DNA of 64,000 nt from Panicum virgatum. Its lineage: Eukaryota > Streptophyta > Magnoliopsida > Poales > Poaceae. Positions within the stretch are counted from its first letter, which is position 1. Each line of letters opens with the position of its first letter. The notes under the pieces are model-generated. The model was not told where the DNA came from and made no database searches. It worked only from the letters and a program-made list of their open reading frames with translations. This document shows, in pieces, positions 46,152-58,144 of the stretch. The DNA lies in NCBI RefSeq assembly GCF_016808335.1, contig NC_053143.1:2823398-2887397 (forward strand), written 5' to 3'. Made by a program: the position numbers and the translations under genes.

Positions 46152-48051
46152 TGTAGTCAACATGTTATTTTAGCCATGTCCAATACCCCTGTGTAAATAC
46201 CAAACAGGCCCATGGCATCATGGTGAGGTTGGCCACTGGGGTCATATCTGACTACTAGTAGATTATATGCTTATGTTGGCACCAAATCGGTCCTCTCCGT
46301 ACTTCCCAATTCTCTTGCTGATCAGCAAAGGAATTGGCAGTTCCTGTCCTTGGCTGGGTGATGAAGTTATTGTGTGCTGCCAGATGGTTGGGAAATGGTG
46401 ATGGTATGTAAGAGCTGAATATCTATATATTAACTGAAAGTTGGACAAAGAGTAGCGATGGGAGAGAGGTGGAGCTGCAGGTGAAACCTTATGCTGGGAG
46501 TTTCACTGCTCATGAAGGATTTGTATGGTTAGAAAAGTATCTGCATGTAAATTTGCCTTATTTATAATCCTTTTCATTTTTCGTCCAAGCAATCGAATGC
46601 CCTTTGCCAGAATTTCTCTGTAACTGTGAAATGTTAAGCAATCCAATGGCCTTAGCCAGTGTTTCTCTGTAACTGTGAAATCTGTCTGGTTTCCTTTCCA
46701 TATGCACGCAATGTGAAATCTATCGGTTGGATTGTTGATAAACAAATACAGGCACAGAACACATCGTGTCGGCTATTCATATGTGTTCTGATGGAACTGA
46801 ACATTGCATTATCCAGTAGTGTACCTGTGTTTCTGTGTAGAATACAATGACAGCTAAAGTCCCTGTGGACCAAGTAACACCATGTGTTGTAGCTTTGGGT
46901 GCTGGATAAGAACATTGCATATGAAAAATACATCAGCAACCTAAGAGGTTTAGAAGTCTACCCTACGTTTCACATGGCATCCTGCAGACTTCAGCTTTGC
47001 GTTTTGTTCAAATGGCAATCAATAAAAATAGCAACACCAAAAGGCAAAAGGCAAGGAGAGGAAAGAAAAACAGCATGCAGAAAATGCTTTGGAAGCAAAG
47101 ATTTTCAGCATCTTTTCTTGGCAAAAACTGATAATTGTTGAAATAGTATAGTTCTTAATCTTAATACGAAAGCATTCCAGTTTCATTCTAGTGGAGTTGA
47201 CTGGAGGTACCCAAATCCCAATCCACACTTGGATTCAATTTTCTTCCTATTCCAAGGGGGATCACAGGAAAGGCCCACAGACACGCCTTGATGAAATGGG
47301 CAATGACATTCTTACCCCTACTTTCAAGGTCAATTATAAGTAATCACATAGTACACAAGTGTCAATTTAGACAGAGGTCCATCAAACAGTAGATGGCTCC
47401 TAAAATAGAGGAGGATTTATCCTTTTGAAACAATTGCTCGTACAGTTAAACAAAAACATACAATTGCAATCTTACACACGCTGATCATACTGACAGCAAA
47501 CCGAAGTATTGTCTGCACAGTGAGCTAAGACATGGGAATTATTTTATACAATTTATGGTTAAGCAGTGATAATTATTTTTTGCAGTTAGATGCCCGCAGC
47601 TTGCACAGTGCAGATAAATAATCTCAACTTCAGCGCCATTTGATTTGTAGGTGGCTAAAATCCATACAGGTTTCCACTCTGCTCAATGTTGCCTGTCGAT
47701 GTTGCAACACCGACTCCACAGTAGGCTCGGTCCTTTTCCGTGCCATTTTCTGGGAGATATTTTCCCCCTTTGATTCAAACTGCATAAAGGATAATAGAGT
47801 GATAAATAGGACATCTTGTGTATTTGTTTAAACTCGGATATCAATTGACCTTTTCTCCTTTCTACGCAGAAATTTCAGATGCAAGTACAATAAGCAATAG
47901 ATTATATGAAGAAACGTTTATGGATTCAAGCATTCCGACTTATTGTTAACATTTTCAGGTGCAGAGCGAAAAGGCAGGCATGAGATTTTGAACTCAAGTA
48001 CACTTATTGCACATACAATACATTAAACATACAACCCGGTAGAGATTTCAA
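46152..48051. other. Intergenic sequence after the TRAUCO-like gene
   Basis: The first few hundred bases are its probable 3' UTR. Beyond that I find only short frames and no recognisable domain. In particular, the C-terminal exons expected for the pyruvate kinase gene that lies to the right on the minus strand are not visible here. Confidence 0.5.
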
Positions 48052-48219
48052 CTCAGCACAAATTCTCCCCACTGTTGAAACAATCTCAACTGGATATAAA
48101 CCGCGGAGAGTCTCAGCACCAAGGAGAATGGCATCACTCCCTAAAATAAAAACTATTGGCTTTTGTGATTAAATATGTTGTAACAGACTCGCGCAAACGA
48201 GCAGATGTATCAAACTATC

Positions 48220-48324
48220 TGTTGGTGTATATTGAACCCATGTGTATAGAGGCCCATCTAGAAACCCATGTATAGGAATTATATATGCCCACCCTTCTAG
48301 GGTTGGAGGAATACATCTATTATT
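48220..48324 (+). repeat. Left LTR of the outer copia, first piece
   Basis: 105 bases from tgttggtgtatattgaaccc to tctattatt, where the nested element starts. The last ten bases of the LTR (ccctcctaca) are at 53040-53049. Confidence 0.92.
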
Positions 48325-49299
48325 TGTTAGATATCTAGGCAATTTTCGGTATATTTTAATTCCAAATATTAATATCAATTTCATGATATAGATGAGTGAT
48401 AATATGTGTACAAGATATGTGCATGTGTTCATGTTATTCTCACTAATAAGCATAAACAAAGAATTAAATCAGAGTAGGTTTAGTAAGTACCCCAAGGCGG
48501 GACCAGTGCCGGAGGCACCGGTTGCGCCGTTACCAGCTGGAATAGACATGCTATTCGACTGGGCTTGCTCGAAGTAGCCGAACTATGTCGATGCAGGAAG
48601 ATGTTCACAGTGCAGTCCCACGAACGGTTACGCCGGGAAGTAGTCGAAGTAGTCGTTCGCACGAGCGGTTACGCCGGGAAGTAGACGAAGGAGTCGTTCA
48701 GGGAGCGAGCAGTCGCGTCAAGACGCTCCCCAAAAACCTAATTGCCCACGTCCCGTGCAGGACCTTCAGCGAGCAGAGGTTCCGGAGGCCCTGCTCTCGC
48801 TAGACCTGTGCGCGCAGTGCTAGCGGTGGGGAAGGCAGAAAGCAGCTGAGGGAGAAGGGAGAGGTCTCCTGAAGAGGATTACCTGGATGAGTGCTTGAGA
48901 TGAGTGAGGATGAGAGGAGAGGGTGCTGGTTTATATAGGCACGATATGCCTCAGGTTCAACGAACCTGGACGTCATGAATGGCTTTGATGAACGGCAGTT
49001 AATGTGCCTCAGGTTCAACGAACCTGGACGTCGTAAAGAGCCTTCAGTGTCCGGTCATTAGTGACGACATTAACCCTCTGTTTTAATACTCTTTACTGCA
49101 AAACATCCTTCTCATCTCAGCACATCACGTCGCACCGCACCGCATCGCACCGCACCTGCACGTCACGTCCGGCCGCGCATGCGCACGCGCACGCGCACGC
49201 GCACCGCACCCCCCGTCCGGCCGGCCGGCCGCGCCGCGCCGCGCCTCGTCTCGGCCTCGGCCACGGCCCGGCCCGGCTCGGCCACGGCCACGGCCCGGC
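48325..49299 (-). repeat. Shortened LTR of the nested copia (its 3' LTR)
   Basis: Matches 51872 onward until the GC-rich run of cggcc words, then joins internal sequence (acgttcaacgacctcccagg). It contains two copies of a 41-bp direct repeat with cggttacgccgggaagtag (48625 and 48666). It also has two copies of tgcctcaggttcaacgaacc (48947 and 49005), each with the perfect inverted repeat caggttc/gaacctg. Confidence 0.88.
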
Positions 49300-51871
49300 C
49301 AGACGTTCAACGACCTCCCAGGTTCCATTAGACATAATAGAATCCATCTCACTCCTTACTGCTTCCTTCCAATAGTCAGCATCAGGAGATGAATATGCCT
49401 CTTCAATGGTTCTGGGTGTATCATCTATGAGGTATACAATGAAATCATCACCAAAAGACTTTACAGTCCTTTGTCTCTTGCTCTTTCTCGGAGCATCATT
49501 GTTATCCTCCTCAGGATTAAGTGTATGTTCATTGTGTTCTATCGGCTCAGCAGAGCTATCATCCTCGATGAACTCTTACCTAGATGAACTTGTTTCATCT
49601 CTTATGGGAAAAATGTTTTCAAAAAATGTAGCATCTCTGGACTCCATTATAGTACCAACATGCATGTCAGGTACTCCAGATTTCACTATTAAAAATCTAT
49701 ATCCAACGCTGTGAATAGCATAACCTAGAAAGATACAATCCACAGTTTTAGGTCCAAGCTTACGTTTCTTGGTTATTGGCACACTCACTTTTGCCAAACA
49801 ACCCCATGTACGTAATTATGACAGTGTTGACCTTTTCTTCTCCCATTCCTCGAATGGAGTTATCTCTTTATTCTTTGTAGGAACACGGTTTAGGACATGA
49901 CATGCAGTCAATATAGCCTCACCCCACCATTCCTTGGAAAGTCCCGCTGTATCTAACATGGCGTTAACCAAATCCGTTAGAGTGCGGTTCTTTCTTTCGG
50001 CAACCCCATTTGACTGAGGTGAATAGGGAGGCGTCCTCTCATGAATAATACCATGTTCCTCGCAGAATAAAGTAAATAAATTTGAGAAATACTCGCCACC
50101 ACGATCTGACCCAACTCTTTTGATCTTTCTCTCAAGTTGGTTTTCTACTTCAGCTTTATAGATTTTAGAGTAGTGTAAAGCTTCATCTTTTGACTTCAAT
50201 AAATAGATGTAACAAAATCTAGTACTATCATCAATCAAAGTCATGAAATATTTTTTACCACCTTTTGTCAACACTCCATTCATTTCGCACAAATCGGAAT
50301 GAATTAATTCTAAGGGTGCCAAGCTCCTTGCCTCCGCGGTCTTATGAGGCTTACGAGTTTGTTTTGATTCAACACATATATGACACTTAGAATTTTTGAC
50401 AAAAGTGAACTTCGGAATTAAGCTCAAATTAGCTAAGCGCATCATACAATCAAAATTAACGTGACAAAGCCTCGAATGCCAAACATTTGTTTCATCAACG
50501 TTAATAACATTGTATGCAATTTTATTACAAACATCTAACAAAGAAAGACGGAACAAACCTCCGCTTTCATAACCTTTTCCAACAAAAGTACCAAACTTAG
50601 ACAAGATACATTTATTGGACTCAAAGACTAATTTGAAACCATCTCTACACAGTAGAGAGCCGCTGACTAAATTCTTCTTGATGGTGGAGACATGCTGCAC
50701 GTTCTTCAGCTGCACGGTCTTCCCCGAAGTAAACTTCAGATTTACCGTACCAACACCAAGAACACGTGCATGTGATCCGTTCCCCATCAGCAAGGAGGAA
50801 GTCCCGCCGGTCTGGTAAGAAGAGAACAAAGAAGCATCAGCACAAACATGAATATTAGCACCAGTATCAACCCACCACTCGGGTGAACCAAAGACTGAAA
50901 GAACAGTAGGTAATAAATTACCGTACCCCGAAGTTCCTCCAGGCTCGCTAATAACCATGTTGGCGGAGTCGTTGCCTTTGCGGTTCGGACACTTTGCAGC
51001 AAAGTGATCCGTACTAGCGCACACATAGCAAGCTCCCGTCTTCTTCTTCTTAAAAGTGGTTGTCTTCTTAGTCTTTGGTTGGTTCTGCGGTGGCTTTTTC
51101 TTGTTCTTGTGGGAGTTGTTCTTCTGAACAAGATTGGCACTTGAAGCACCAACAACTCCTTTCCCACGTATGTTCTTTGCTCTCGCCTTCTCCTCAACAT
51201 CAAGAGTCCCTATGAGTCCATCTATTGTGAATTCCTGTCTCTTGTGTTTTAGAGAAGTAGCAAAGTCCCTCCAAGAAGGTGGCAGCTTAGAGATTATACC
51301 TCCGGCCACAAACTTATTGGGTAACACACATGGGGACTCTTTGCTGCAATTTTTGAGATCTTTTGCCAGAGTATGTATTTCATGAGCCTGTTCCACTACA
51401 GAACGGTATTCGACCATCCTGTACTCAAGGAACTGCTCCATGATATACAACTCACTCCCGGCGTCAGATACTCCATATTGAGCCTCAAGAGCATCCCACA
51501 ATGCTTTGCCAGTTGAACTGCTCCATGATATACAACTCACTCCCGGCGTCAGATACTCCATATTGAGCCTCAAGAGCATCCCACAATGCTTTGCCAGTTG
51601 GCAGCCGGATATAAGAATCCACCAGGTTATCACCGAGAACACTAATGATCAAGCCTCGAAAGAGGATATCAGCCTCATCGAACGCACTCCCTTCATCTGG
51701 AGAGAATTGTTCAGGCTTACCCTCTTTCACATGGATCACTCTCGATAGTGTTAACCACAGTATAAGCCGCTCTTGCCAACGTTTGTAATTTGAACCATCA
51801 AAAGGTGGTGGTTTGATTGATGCAGCAAAGCTAGATACCGAAAGCCTATTAACACAATTAGGTTTTTGGAT
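49300..51871 (-). pseudogene. Nested copia gag-pol, RT and RNase H missing
   Basis: Reads from about 51870 down. Gag: PPPFDGSNYKRWQERLILWL, then an 85-bp perfect tandem duplication (51431-51515 and 51516-51600) that breaks the frame, then gag with the zinc knuckle CYVCASTDHFAAKC. Protease: WWVDTGANIHVC. Integrase: zinc part HSRLCHVNFDCMM and CHIC, catalytic Asp in LIDDSTRF and SDRGGEYFSN, and Glu in NGVAERKNRTL. After a stop at 49816 comes DCIFLGYAIHSVGYRF and a Ser/Glu-rich linker to SEMDSIMSNGTWEVV, the point where RT normally begins. There the sequence switches to LTR. No primer site is visible between the LTR and gag. The copy is dead. Confidence 0.9.
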
Positions 51872-53034
51872 TGTTAGATATCTAGGCAATTTTCGGTATA
51901 TTTTAATTCCAAATATTAATATCAATTTCATGATATAGATGAGTGATAATATGTGTACAAGATATGTGCATGTGTTCATGTTATTCTCACTAATAAGCAT
52001 GAACAAAGAATTAAATCAGAGTAGGTTTAGTAAGTACCCCAAGGCGGGACCAGTGCCGGAGGCACCGGTTGCGCCGTTACCAGCTGGAATAGACATGCTA
52101 TTCGACTGGTCTTGCTCGAAGTAGCCGAACTATGTCGATGCAGGAAGATGTTCGCAGTGCAGTCCCACGAACGGTTACGCCGGGAAGTAGTCGAAGTAGT
52201 CGTTCGCACGAGCGGTTACGCCGGGAAGTAGACGAAGGAGTCGTTCAGGGAGCGAGCAGTCGCGTCAAGACGCTCCCCAAAAACCTAATTGCCCGCGTCC
52301 CGTGCAGTTCCTTCAGCGAGCAGAGGTTCCGGAGGCCCTGCTCTCGCTAGACCTGTGCGCGCAGTGCTAGCGGTGGGGAAGGCAGAAAGCAGCTGAGGGA
52401 GAAGGGAGAGGTCTCCTGAAGAGGAGTACCTGGATGAGTGCTTGAGATGAGTGAGGATGAGAGGAGAGGGTGCTGGTTTATATAGGCACGATATGCCTCA
52501 GGTTCAACGAACCTGGACGTCATGAATGGCTTTGATGAGCGGCAATTAATGTGCCTCAGGTTCAACGAACCTGGACGTCGTAAAAAGCCTTCAGTGTCCG
52601 GTCATTAGTGACGACATTAACCCTCTGTTTTAATACTCTTTACTGCAAAACATCCTTCTCATCTCAGCACATCACGTCGCACCGCACCGCACCGCACCGC
52701 ACCTGCACGTCACGTCCGGCCGCGCACGCGCACGCGCACCGCACCGCCCGCCCGGCCGGCCGCGCCGCGCCTCGGCCACGGCCCCGGCCCCGGCCCGGCC
52801 CGGCCCGGCCCGGCCCGGCCCGGCGAGGCGAGGCGAGCGAGCGCGCGCGCGCGTGGTTCACCGTCCTCCTCTTACCGGCTTCACAAGTGGTGTACACGAA
52901 GTCCATGTTTTAAATCGGTTGAGATCCTCCTCAATTCCCGGTACGGAATTAAGCATTGATTCCCTAGCATTAATAGTGGGCTTTAAATTCTTTTAATGAT
53001 TTAGAATGAATGGGCCAAGCTCATTACTCCAACA
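51872..53034 (-). repeat. Full LTR of the nested copia (its 5' LTR)
   Basis: 1163 bases between tgttagat and ccaaca. It includes a low-complexity run of ggccc and gcgcgc words at 52730-52855, the probable spot where the partner LTR lost sequence. It carries the same 41-bp and palindromic repeats as the partner. Confidence 0.9.
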
Positions 53035-53114
53035 ATATTCCCTCCTACATGGTATCATTAGCCTAAGGTTAGCCTCTCTCTCCTCTCTCCTAGCCGCCGC
53101 CGCCGCCGACAGCC

Positions 53115-54660
53115 ATGGCCGGCCGCCGGTGCCTCCCCTCCCCTCCTCCTTCCCTCCCCTTCCTTCCTCCTCCCCTGCGCCGAGCGCCGCCGCTGCCTGG
53201 GGCCAGCCGCCCCGATCCGCCGCCGCCTAGGGCGCCGCGGACGCTGCCGCCGCAGCAGGGGCCACGGGCGCCACCCTGGGCGCGGGATCCGCCGCCTCCT
53301 CTGCCTGGGCCTGCTGCAGCCCGATCCGGCAGGGGCCACAGGCGCCGGGGGTGCTGGGGCCGCGGGGAGCCCTGCGACCGCTGCGCGGGCCGCCGCACAG
53401 GACGCCCACCGCGCCACCGGGAAGCAGCCCGCTGACGCCACGCCCGATCCCGCGTGGTCTGGGCTCGGGATGTCTCCCGCGGATGCGCCGCTCGCCGCCG
53501 CCGCCCTTCGCGGGCAGCAGGCCAACGCCCTTCGCGGGCAGCAGGCCGACGCCGCTCTCGCCGCGGCCCTCCTCGCCGCCAAGTCGGAGGCTTCGGTGGC
53601 CCAGGAGAGGGTCCGCGTGGCAGCCCTCGCCTGGGAGCGCGAGCGCGCCACGGCCGATGCCCTCGCTCTCCGGGTCGACGAGGCGGAGCGCTTCCTCCGC
53701 GTCTCCTCCGGCCAGCCCGTCGACCCCGAGCACGGCGCCTCTTCCTCCCACCAGGCCCCGCCCACTGGATCTGGAGCCCGGTACGACCCGACCGACCCCA
53801 TGGTCGCCCAGCTCCACCACCAGGCCGCCAGCGTCCAGAACATCAAGGCCCTGGTCTCCGTCCTCCTCGACCCCGCGTCCTCCTCCTACGGCCGCTGGCG
53901 GGACCAGGTCCTCCTCACCCTCCGCCCTCGACGACCACGTCCTCGTCGACTCGCCGATCAAGACGCGGGACGTGGCGTGGCTGCGCCTCGACAGCGTCGC
54001 CCTGTCCTGGATCTTCGGGACCATCTCCCTAGATCTTCAGGACCTCGTCGGACCCACGGAGGCACCGCACGGCAGGCCTGGGTGGCGCTCGAGGGGCAGT
54101 TCCTCGGCAACGCCGAGTACCGCGCCCTCCAGCTCGACGCCACCTTCCGCACCTTCGTGCAGGGGGACCTCTCCGTTGGTGAGTACTGCCGGCGGATCGG
54201 GTATTGGTGCTCAATGTCCTGCGTGGTCTGAGCAGCATCTATGACCATCTAAAGAGCTGGATCGCCCGCCAGAGGCCCTTCCCCTCCTTCCTGCAGGTCC
54301 GGGATGACCTCGCTCTCGAGGAGATCACCAGGGGTCTCGTACCCGGATCGTCCTCGTCCACCTCCACCGCGCTTGTCGCTGCTCCACTGGCTTCCTCCTC
54401 CGCCCCTGCCACCTCTCTCCTTGGTGCTGCTCCCGCCGGACAGACCGGAGGTGTGGGGGGGGGGGACGTGGTGGTGGTGGTGGCACTAGTGGCCCTGCTT
54501 CTGGAGGTACCGGTACCGGTGGGGGCCGTCGGGGCGGGCCGACTCCGACTCCCGCTTCTGCCCCTGTCCCTGGAGGTACGTCTTGGCCATTCTTCAGCAA
54601 CCCATTGTCAGCGCGCATCTAGATGTGGCCGTTCCAGGGTCCGGGAGGGGGGCCTCGTCC
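53115..54660 (+). pseudogene. Outer copia gag
   Basis: Begins after the primer site in a GC-rich Pro/Ala-rich region. The frame at 53470 gives an Ala-rich coiled segment (AALRGQQANALRGQQADAAL, a short internal repeat) and SSSYGRWRDQVLLTL. After a shift, LDDHVLVDSPIKTRDVAWL continues, and a further shift gives TARQAWVALEGQFLGN and LSVGEYCRR, then LSSIYDHLKSWIARQRPFPS. This is the UBN2-type gag of plant copia elements. A Gly/Ser-rich tail with a run of G follows; a zinc knuckle is not seen. Several shifts break it. Confidence 0.8.
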
Positions 54661-55720
54661 TCAGCTCCAGCCGGCGGCCATGTTCACCGGTGCTGCTCCC
54701 CTCTCCGCGCCGTACTGGACCCCGCCCGCTCAGCCCAGTCAGCAGCCGACCTGGCCTGGGGGATGGGACCAGGCCGCTCTGGCACAGTCCTTCAGCACCA
54801 TGGGACTGACGCCGCCGGTTAGCACCGAGTGGATCGCCGACTCGGGTGCCTCCTTCCACACCACTCCTGATGCCGGTATCCTCTCTTTCGTCCGACCCTT
54901 ACACCCCTCTTGTCCTTCTTCTATCATAGTTGGTGATGGGTCTTGTCTTCCTGTCACCGCCGTGGGTTCTGCTCCTCGTCTTCCTAATGTTCTTGTTGCT
55001 CCTCAAATGGTTCACAACCTTCTTTCCATTCGCCAGTTTACTGCTGACAACTCATGTTCTATCGAATTTGACTCTTCTGATCTTACTGTGAAGGATTCGG
55101 CTTCCCGGCATCCGCTCCTCCGATGTGACAGCCCGGGGCCCCTTTACACTCTTCGGCTCCCTGCTTCCGCTGCTCCGTCTTCGACTTCTTCTTCGTCTAC
55201 TGCTTTTGCCGTGGCGCCTTCTTCCACCACCTGGCACCGCCGGCTTGGTCACCCCGGCCGCGACGTTTTGGCTCAGCTCAATCGTAGTACCGTTGTTCCA
55301 TGTACTAGGGCTCCTGCTGAGCACCTCTGTCATGCGTGCCAGTTAGGTCGTCATGTTAGACTTCTGTTTTCTTCTTCTTCTTCGCATGCTGCGCATGCTT
55401 TTGATCTTATTCACTGTGACCTCTGGACATCTCCTGTACTCAGCATGTCTGGCTATAAATATTATCTGGTCATTGTTGATGATTTTTCTCATTAGTTTTG
55501 GACTTTCCCTTTGCACGCCAAGTCTGAGACCTTCCCCACTCTCCTCCACTTCTTTGGCTGGGTGTCCACTCAGTTCGGCCTCACCGTTAAGGCCGTCCAG
55601 TGTGACAACGGGCGGGAGTTCGATAACTCCACCTCCCATTTCTTTTTCCTCTTGGGGTGTTCAGCTGCATGTCTTGTGTGTTCCTCGGTTACTCTCCTGA
55701 CCACAAGGGGTACCGATGCT
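54661..55720 (+). pseudogene. Outer copia protease and truncated integrase
   Basis: Protease active site WIADSGASFHTT at about 54830, then the integrase zinc region (WHRRLGHPGRDVL, CHACQLGRH) and core start HCDLWTSPVLSMSGYKYYLV. A TAG at about 55495 interrupts VIVDDFSH. The second catalytic block [10 protein letters not shown] is present. Then the frame jumps, near 55655, from LGVQ straight to [17 protein letters not shown]. The segment with the catalytic Glu and the rest of integrase is deleted. Confidence 0.85.
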
Positions 55721-57878
55721 TTGACCTCACCTCTCGCTACGTCTTGATCTCCCGACACGTCGTCTTTGACGAGTCGGATTTCCCCTACTCCACCTCCTCC
55801 ACTCTTTCTCCTGACCCCGAGCTGGAGTCTCTGTTTCCGACTGACCCGGTGGTTCAGCCACCGTTACCTATTTTTCCTTTCCCTGCAGGTTTTCCCGGTG
55901 CACCAGCACCGCTTCCGGTGATCCCTGCTGCGCCGAGCGCGGCCCCGGTACCCGCGGTCGCGCCACGCGCGGCCCCCGGACCTCCGGTCGTGCCGCGCGC
56001 GGACCCAGTGTCTCCCGCTGCCCCACACGCGGCCCCGGTGCCTTCCCCTGCACCTGCACGGTACGCTCAGCCGGTGCAGGTGTACCGGCGTCGGTCGGCG
56101 CCGACACCGGCGCCGCCTCCTACTCCGGAGGCTCCTACGACGCCTACCCCGGAGCCGTCGCCGCCGCCGCCTCCTCCGGCTCCCTCTCGAGCCGAGCCGG
56201 ACGTGTACTACCCGACAGTCATCCATCGGGATCCTCGGCATATCCATCCCATGGTGACTCGGCGGATGGCGTCTCAGACTGCGACTATCTCCGCCACCGA
56301 GAGAGAGCCGCGGGTCTCTCCGCCACCGAGAGAGAGCCGCGGGTCTCTCCGGTACCCTCCTCTGTCCACGACGCCTTGCCGGATCCTCACTGGCGTCGCG
56401 CGATGGAAGAGGAGTAAGCGGCTCTTCTTGACAACCAGACGTGGGACCTCGTGCCGCGTCCGTCTGGTTGCAATGTGGTGACTGGCAAGTGGATATGGAC
56501 GCATAAGCGTCGGGCTGATGGCACACTGGAGTGATACAAGGCTCGCTGGGTTCTCCGGGGGTTCACTCAGCGACCTGGTGTGGACTATGATGAGACCTTC
56601 AGTCCAGTCGTGAAGCCCGCTACGATGCGAGCGGTCCTCTCGCTTGCGCTCTCGCGCTCTTGGCCTGTGCACCAGCTGGACGTGAAGAATGCGTTTCTTC
56701 ACGGCACTCTGTCAAAGACTGTCTACTGCTCTCAGCCAGCGGGATTTGTGGACTCAAGTCATTCGGATATGGTCTGCCGGCTCAACAAGTCTCTCTATGG
56801 TCTGAAGCAGGCTCCTCGGGCTTGGTACTCTCGGTTCGCCACGTTCTTGCTGACATTGGGGTTCACCGAGGCCAAGTCTGACACGTCTCTCTTCATCTAC
56901 CGCCATGGGGATGAGACTGTCTATCTGCTGCTCTACGTCGATGACATTGTGCTCACAGCCTCCAGTCAGCGGTTGCTTCAAAGTGTCATATCCTTTCTGC
57001 AGCAGGAGTTTGCTATGAAGGATCTTGGTCAGCTCCACCACTTCTTGGGCGTCACTGTTGAGCCTCGCCCGTCTGGTCTTCTCCTTCACCAGCGGCAGTA
57101 CGCACTCGATATTCTGGAGCGGGCTGAGATGACTGATTGCAAGCCCTGCTCCACTCCTGTCGACACTCAGGCGAAGCTGTCTGCTGATCTGGGTGATCTG
57201 GTGGCTGATCCTACTGCCTACCGGAGTCTGGCCGGCGCTTTGCAGTACCTCACCTTCACCAGGCCGGACCTCACCCACGCTGTCCAGCAGGTCTGTCTCC
57301 ATATGCATGATCCCCGGGAGTCACACCTTGCTGCGCTGAAGCGTCTCCTCCGCTACGTTCGTGGCACAGTGGACCTCGGCCTAGTGCTTCACCGCTCGTC
57401 CTCTGCTGAGCTGGTGGTCTACACCGACGCTGACTAGGCTGGCTGCCCGGACACTCGTCGCTCCACTTCCGGCTACGCCGTCTTCCTAGGCGGCAACCTG
57501 GTCTCCTGGTCGTCCAAGCGGCAGCCGGTTGTCTCCCGCTCCAGTGCTGAGGCGGAGTACCGGGCTGTCGCTAACGGCATGGCGGAGGCGTTCTGGCTAC
57601 GACAGCTCTTGGCGGAGCTCCACAGCTTGCTCGCCAAGAGCACGCTCATCTACTGCGACAACGTCAGCGCTGTGTATCTCTCCACCAACCCCGTCCAGCA
57701 TCAGCGGACGAAGCATGTGGAGATTGACCTGCACTTCGTGTGCGACAGAGTCGTCATCGGCGATGTTCGGGTACTCCATGTCCCGACTATCTCCCAGTTT
57801 GCTAACATCTTCACCAAGGGACTGTCCTCCTCGACCTTCTCGGAGTTTCGCTCTAGCCTCAACATAGCCGGTAGCTAG
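55721..57878 (+). pseudogene. Outer copia reverse transcriptase and RNase H
   Basis: After a Pro-rich linker with repeated APxP motifs, the RT starts within a region holding a shift and a TGA at about 56533. It is open from 56580: [39 protein letters not shown] and the active site [13 protein letters not shown] replaces Trp at 57435 (DAD then [13 protein letters not shown]). RNase H follows ([28 protein letters not shown]) and ends at 57876-57878. With four or more lesions the polyprotein is non-functional. Confidence 0.9.
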
Positions 57879-57917
57879 TTGTGGCTGCGGGGGGTATTAG
57901 CCCTTTGTACTATCTTC

Positions 57918-58032
57918 TTGTCCAGTCTTGAACACCGCTGCGCCGGTTGTTCAGACTGCGGGAGGGTGTTGGCTTTTTTGTTGTCCAGTCTTGAACACCG
58001 CTGTACCGGTAGTTCAGACTGCGAGGGGGTGT
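57918..58032 (+). repeat. Duplicated 63-bp segment containing the polypurine tract
   Basis: ttgtccagtcttgaacaccg occurs at 57918 and again at 57981. Each copy ends in a purine tract and tgttgg, the first as gcgggagggtgttggc and the second as gcgagggggtgttggtg, which is the true LTR edge. The element therefore carries two potential plus-strand primer sites 63 bases apart. Confidence 0.85.
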
Positions 58033-58144
58033 TGGTGTATATTGAGCCCATGTGTATAGAGGCTCATCTAGAGGCCCATGTATAGGAATTATATATACTC
58101 ACCCTTCTAGGGTTGGAGGAATACATCTATTATTCCCTCCTACA
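58030..58144 (+). repeat. Right LTR of the outer copia
   Basis: 115 bases from tgttggtgtatattgagccc to cctcctaca, followed by the target copy ctatc. It is one of the shorter LTRs known for copia elements and differs from the split left LTR by only a few bases. Confidence 0.92.

Larger units (their letters stand above)
48325..53034 (-). mobile_element. Nested Ty1/copia element inserted in the LTR of the outer copia
   Basis: A 4.7-kb element bounded by tgttagat and ccaaca, with target copies ttatt (48320-48324) and atatt (53035-53039), one base apart. Its LTRs are 51872-53034 (1163 bases) and 48325 to about 49299. The second is shortened because it has lost its GC-rich inner end. Coding runs on the minus strand from gag to integrase. 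RT and RNase H are absent, having been deleted together with the inner part of the left-hand LTR. It is younger than the outer element, since it interrupts it. Confidence 0.9.
48220..58144 (+). mobile_element. Ty1/copia element with very short LTRs, host of a nested copia
   Basis: Flanked by a perfect 5-bp duplication ctatc (48215-48219 and 58145-58149). The right LTR is 115 bases (58030-58144, tgttggtg...cctaca). The left LTR is the same sequence in two pieces, 48220-48324 and 53040-53049, split by a second element. The primer site tggtatcatt follows at 53050. The coding order protease, integrase, RT, RNase H is that of copia. Without the insert the element is about 5.2 kb. Its frames carry several stops and an integrase deletion. 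It sits in a pyruvate kinase intron. Confidence 0.93.

Noticed and set aside
47640..47831. Possible C-terminal pyruvate kinase exon on the minus strand
   Set aside because: Translation (around MARKRTEPTVESVLQ) does not match the conserved end of pyruvate kinase that I know.
53958..54248. Minus-strand frames in the outer copia gag
   Set aside because: Shadow frames opposite GC-rich coding sequence.
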